DNA from: Gammaproteobacteria bacterium
GTDB taxonomy: Bacteria > Pseudomonadota > Gammaproteobacteria > HTCC5015
Reading direction: 5' to 3'
Assembly (NCBI GenBank): GCA_026004975.1
Contig: BPKE01000002.1
Span: 372,001-436,000 of the forward strand
Length of the DNA: 64,000 nucleotides
The position numbers were made by a program, and so were the translations under genes. Every line of letters starts with the position of its first letter. The first letter of the stretch is position 1. This document shows, one piece after another, positions 58,823 through 64,000 of the stretch. The notes under the pieces are model-generated. The model was not told the DNA's origin, made no database searches, and saw only the letters and a program-made list of their open reading frames with translations.

Positions 58823-59596
58823 ATGGCCGGCGCCGTCGACCCCCGCCTGAGCCCGGACCGGCTGCGTGCGCTCGGTCTTTCCCGCGACCCCTTCGCCCCG
58901 CCCGAAGAAGCCGCGGCGCTGTTCCGCAACACCGCCCTGGACATGCTCTGCCGCGCCCTGTGGTCACGGATCGAGGCCGGCACCCGTCTGCAACTCGTCA
59001 AGGGCGAGCCCGGCAGCGGCAAAACCGCGTTCGCCCTGCGGCTGGCGCAAGAGGCGCCGGCCGGGGTGAGGCTCACCGCGCTGCGGGCGCGCCGCAACAC
59101 CGGCATCGGCGTCCTGCTCGCCCGCCTGGCGGGGTTTTCGGCCGCGACCGAAGTGCACACGCTCGCCGTGCAGGCCGCCGCGGCCGTGTTCCGCACCTTG
59201 CGCCAAGGCCGGCAACCCGTGCTGCTCATCGACGACGCCGACCGCCTCGCCGACCCGGTGCTGCGCATGCTGCTGCGCTTCCAGCGCGCCGTCGCCGCCC
59301 AGGGGCGCGGCGAATTGTGCACCGTGCTGCTCGGCGAGAAGGCCCTGGAGGCGCGCCTGGCCGCCTTCGACCCCGCCCTGCTGCCCGCCGAGACCTTTTA
59401 CAGCCACCAGTTGCGCCCCCTGTCCCGGCAGGACGCCCTGGACTACCTGGCCTTCCGCTACCGGTCCGCGGGCGGAGACCGCCTGCCCCTGTCGGCGCGG
59501 CGCCTGGCCCGCCTCGCCGAGCGCGCCGGCGGCCTGCCCGGCCGGCTCGACGCCTTGGCCCGCGAGGCCCTGGCCCGGCGCCGCTGGTGGGGTTGA
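58823..59596 (+). CDS. ExeA/DamX-like AAA ATPase
   Basis: 257 residues. A short lead (LRALGLSRDPFAPPEEAAAL) typical of ExeA/MshM/DamX N-domains is followed by Walker A GEPGSGKT, Walker B VLLIDDADRL, and a C-terminal helical lid (RLARLAERAGGLPGRLDALARE). Relatives between aroB and gltB often carry a C-terminal SPOR domain for septal peptidoglycan binding; none is present here, nor a membrane helix. Possible cell-division or secretion-related ATPase. Confidence 0.85.
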   Translation: MAGAVDPRLSPDRLRALGLSRDPFAPPEEAAALFRNTALDMLCRALWSRIEAGTRLQLVKGEPGSGKTAFALRLAQEAPAGVRLTALRARRNTGIGVLLARLAGFSAATEVHTLAVQAAAAVFRTLRQGRQPVLLIDDADRLADPVLRMLLRFQRAVAAQGRGELCTVLLGEKALEARLAAFDPALLPAETFYSHQLRPLSRQDALDYLAFRYRSAGGDRLPLSARRLARLAERAGGLPGRLDALAREALARRRWWG

Positions 59597-59735
59597 GCCT
59601 GGCAAAGCCCCCGGCTTGGTGTAAAATCCGGCCGTTCGACATCCGTATCACGCGCCAGCGTCTCCCCCCGTCCCGCCGACGTGCCGGCCCCAGCGGCCCG
59701 GGGGAATGCTGCGCGCCGCGGCCAAGGTGACGACC

Positions 59736-62608
<2,873 letters not shown>

Positions 62609-62612
<4 letters not shown>

Positions 62613-64000
62613 TCGCGCGCCTGCGTTACTCGACGCCCGGCGTGTCCCTGATCTCGCCGCCGCCGCACCACGACATCTACTCGATCGAAGACCTCGCGCA
62701 GCTCATCTTCGACCTCAAGCAGGTCAACCCGGAGGCGCTGGTCTCGGTCAAGCTCGTCTCCGAACCCGGCGTGGGCACCATCGCCGCCGGCGTCGCCAAG
62801 GCCTACGCCGACCTGATCACCATCTCCGGCTACGACGGCGGCACCGGCGCCAGCCCGCTCACCTCCGTGCGCTACGCCGGCTCGCCGTGGGAACTCGGCT
62901 TGGCCGAAACCCACCAGACCCTGCGCGCCAACCGGCTGCGCGACAAGGTCCGTCTGCAGACCGACGGCGGGCTGAAGACCGGCCTGGACGTCGTCAAGGC
63001 GGCGATCCTCGGCGCCGAGAGCTTCGGTTTCGGCACCGCCCCCATGGTCGCGCTGGGCTGCAAGTACCTGCGCATCTGCCACCTCAACAACTGCGCCACC
63101 GGGGTCGCCACCCAGAACCGCGTCCTGCGCATGCGCCACTTCAAGGGGAACCCCGAGAAGGTCATGAACTACTTCCGGTTCATCGCCGAAGAGGTGCGGC
63201 GCATCATGGCGCGCCTGGGCGTGCGCAGCATGAACGAGCTGATCGGGCGCACCGACCTGCTGCGCATCCGCGAAGGCGAGACCGCCAAGCAGCGCAAGCT
63301 CGACCTCACGCCGCTGCTCTCCGACGGCGGCCTGTCGCGCGAGCTGCCGCAATACTGCACCACGCCGAGCAACCCGCCCTTCGACAAGGGGGAGCTGGCC
63401 GAGCAGATGGTGCGCGACATGCTGCCGGCGATCGAGAGCGGCGGCGGCGGTGAGTTCAGCTACACCGTGCGCAACAACAACCGCTCGATCGGCACCCGCG
63501 TCTCCGGGCTGATCGCCCGGCGCTGGGGCAACACCGACATGGAACGCGCGCCGATCGTCGTGCGCCTGCGCGGCACCGCCGGCCAGAGCTTCGGTGCCTT
63601 CAACGCCGGCGGCCTGCACCTGTACCTGGAAGGCGACGCCAACGACTACGTCGGCAAGGGCATGGCCGGCGGCAAGATCGTCCTGCGGCCGCCGGCCGGG
63701 GTCGAGTTCGAAACCCGCGACACGCCGATCATCGGCAACACCTGCCTGTACGGCGCCACCGGCGGCCGCCTGTACGCGGCCGGCACCGCCGGCGAGCGCT
63801 TCGCCGTGCGCAACTCCGGCGCCCACGCGGTCGTCGAGGGCGTGGGCGACCACGGCTGCGAATACATGACCGGCGGCGCGGTGGCCGTGCTCGGCCGCAC
63901 CGGCGTCAACTTCGGCGCCGGCATGACCGGCGGCATGGCCTTCGTCCTCGACCTGGACGAGCGCTTCGTCGACCGCCTGAACAACGAGCTGGTCGACATC
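62609..64000 (+). CDS. gltB: glutamate synthase large subunit, 3' part in shifted frame, cut by window end
   Basis: Direct continuation of GltB after the frameshift: [22 protein letters not shown], then the FMN-binding and 3Fe–4S region ([50 protein letters not shown]) and the start of the C-terminal beta-helix ([24 protein letters not shown]). The full protein would be about 1,480–1,500 residues; the end is beyond 64,000. The ATG at 62609 is an internal Met, not a natural start. A single-base correction joins both parts into an intact gene. Confidence 0.92.

Overview
This window is chromosomal DNA of very high GC content from a gammaproteobacterium. The evidence is gene content and order. 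A tRNA-Tyr/Gly/Thr–tuf–tRNA-Trp–secE–nusG–rplKAJL–rpoB string, a ctaC-D-G-E…SURF1-ctaA-ctaB terminal oxidase locus, and mrcA divergent from pilMNOPQ–aroB are all arranged much as in Pseudomonas and its relatives. The genus cannot be named from the sequence. No insertion sequence, prophage, CRISPR array or plasmid function was seen.

Layout. (1) 1–7,370, minus strand: information-processing operon (rpoB cut by the window edge, L12, L10, L1, L11, NusG, SecE, EF-Tu and four tRNAs) with a recognisable GC-discriminator promoter. (2) 7,371–18,114: mixed small units. These are a 92-residue membrane protein behind a sigma-54-like promoter and ahead of strong 3' hairpins, a SohB-type protease, a Ser/Thr kinase convergent with a frameshifted class III nucleotide cyclase, glyoxalase II, two conserved unknown genes, a dienelactone hydrolase, a YceI-like lipoprotein and a GH8-like protein that lacks the usual catalytic residues. 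(3) 18,115–27,131: a membrane-bound AraC-type regulator and the cytochrome c oxidase assembly/structural operon. (4) 27,212–29,865: biotin genes bioC and bioH, and plsY with a small membrane protein.

(5) 29,870–43,449, minus strand, ten tightly packed or overlapping genes: the most unusual part. It starts with a 1,344-residue exported protein (two CBM2-like modules, a PQQ glucose/sorbosone-dehydrogenase domain, a c-type heme segment and a DUF1592/DUF1588-type module joined by poly-serine linkers). A Tat-exported DUF1552 protein and two DUF1566-like exported proteins follow, then a full ebo set (eboD fused to an N-terminal VTT/DedA-like membrane domain, eboE, eboC, eboA, eboB, eboF). The packing implies one transcript that couples carbohydrate-binding redox chemistry in the envelope with ebo metabolite synthesis or export. 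That coupling is inference.

(6) 43,776–64,000: tsaD divergent from rpsU–yqeY; gltD–hemE; a conserved unknown gene and mrcA; pilMNOPQ; aroB (no aroK in front of it); dgt; an ExeA/DamX-like AAA ATPase; and gltB, which carries a one-base frameshift near 62,607 and runs off the right edge. gltD lies about 12.7 kb upstream of gltB with its own hemE partner, so the common gltB–gltD–hemE order is rearranged here.

Two genes (the cyclase and gltB) each look broken by one base. Both could be assembly errors or real lesions; the sequence alone cannot decide.
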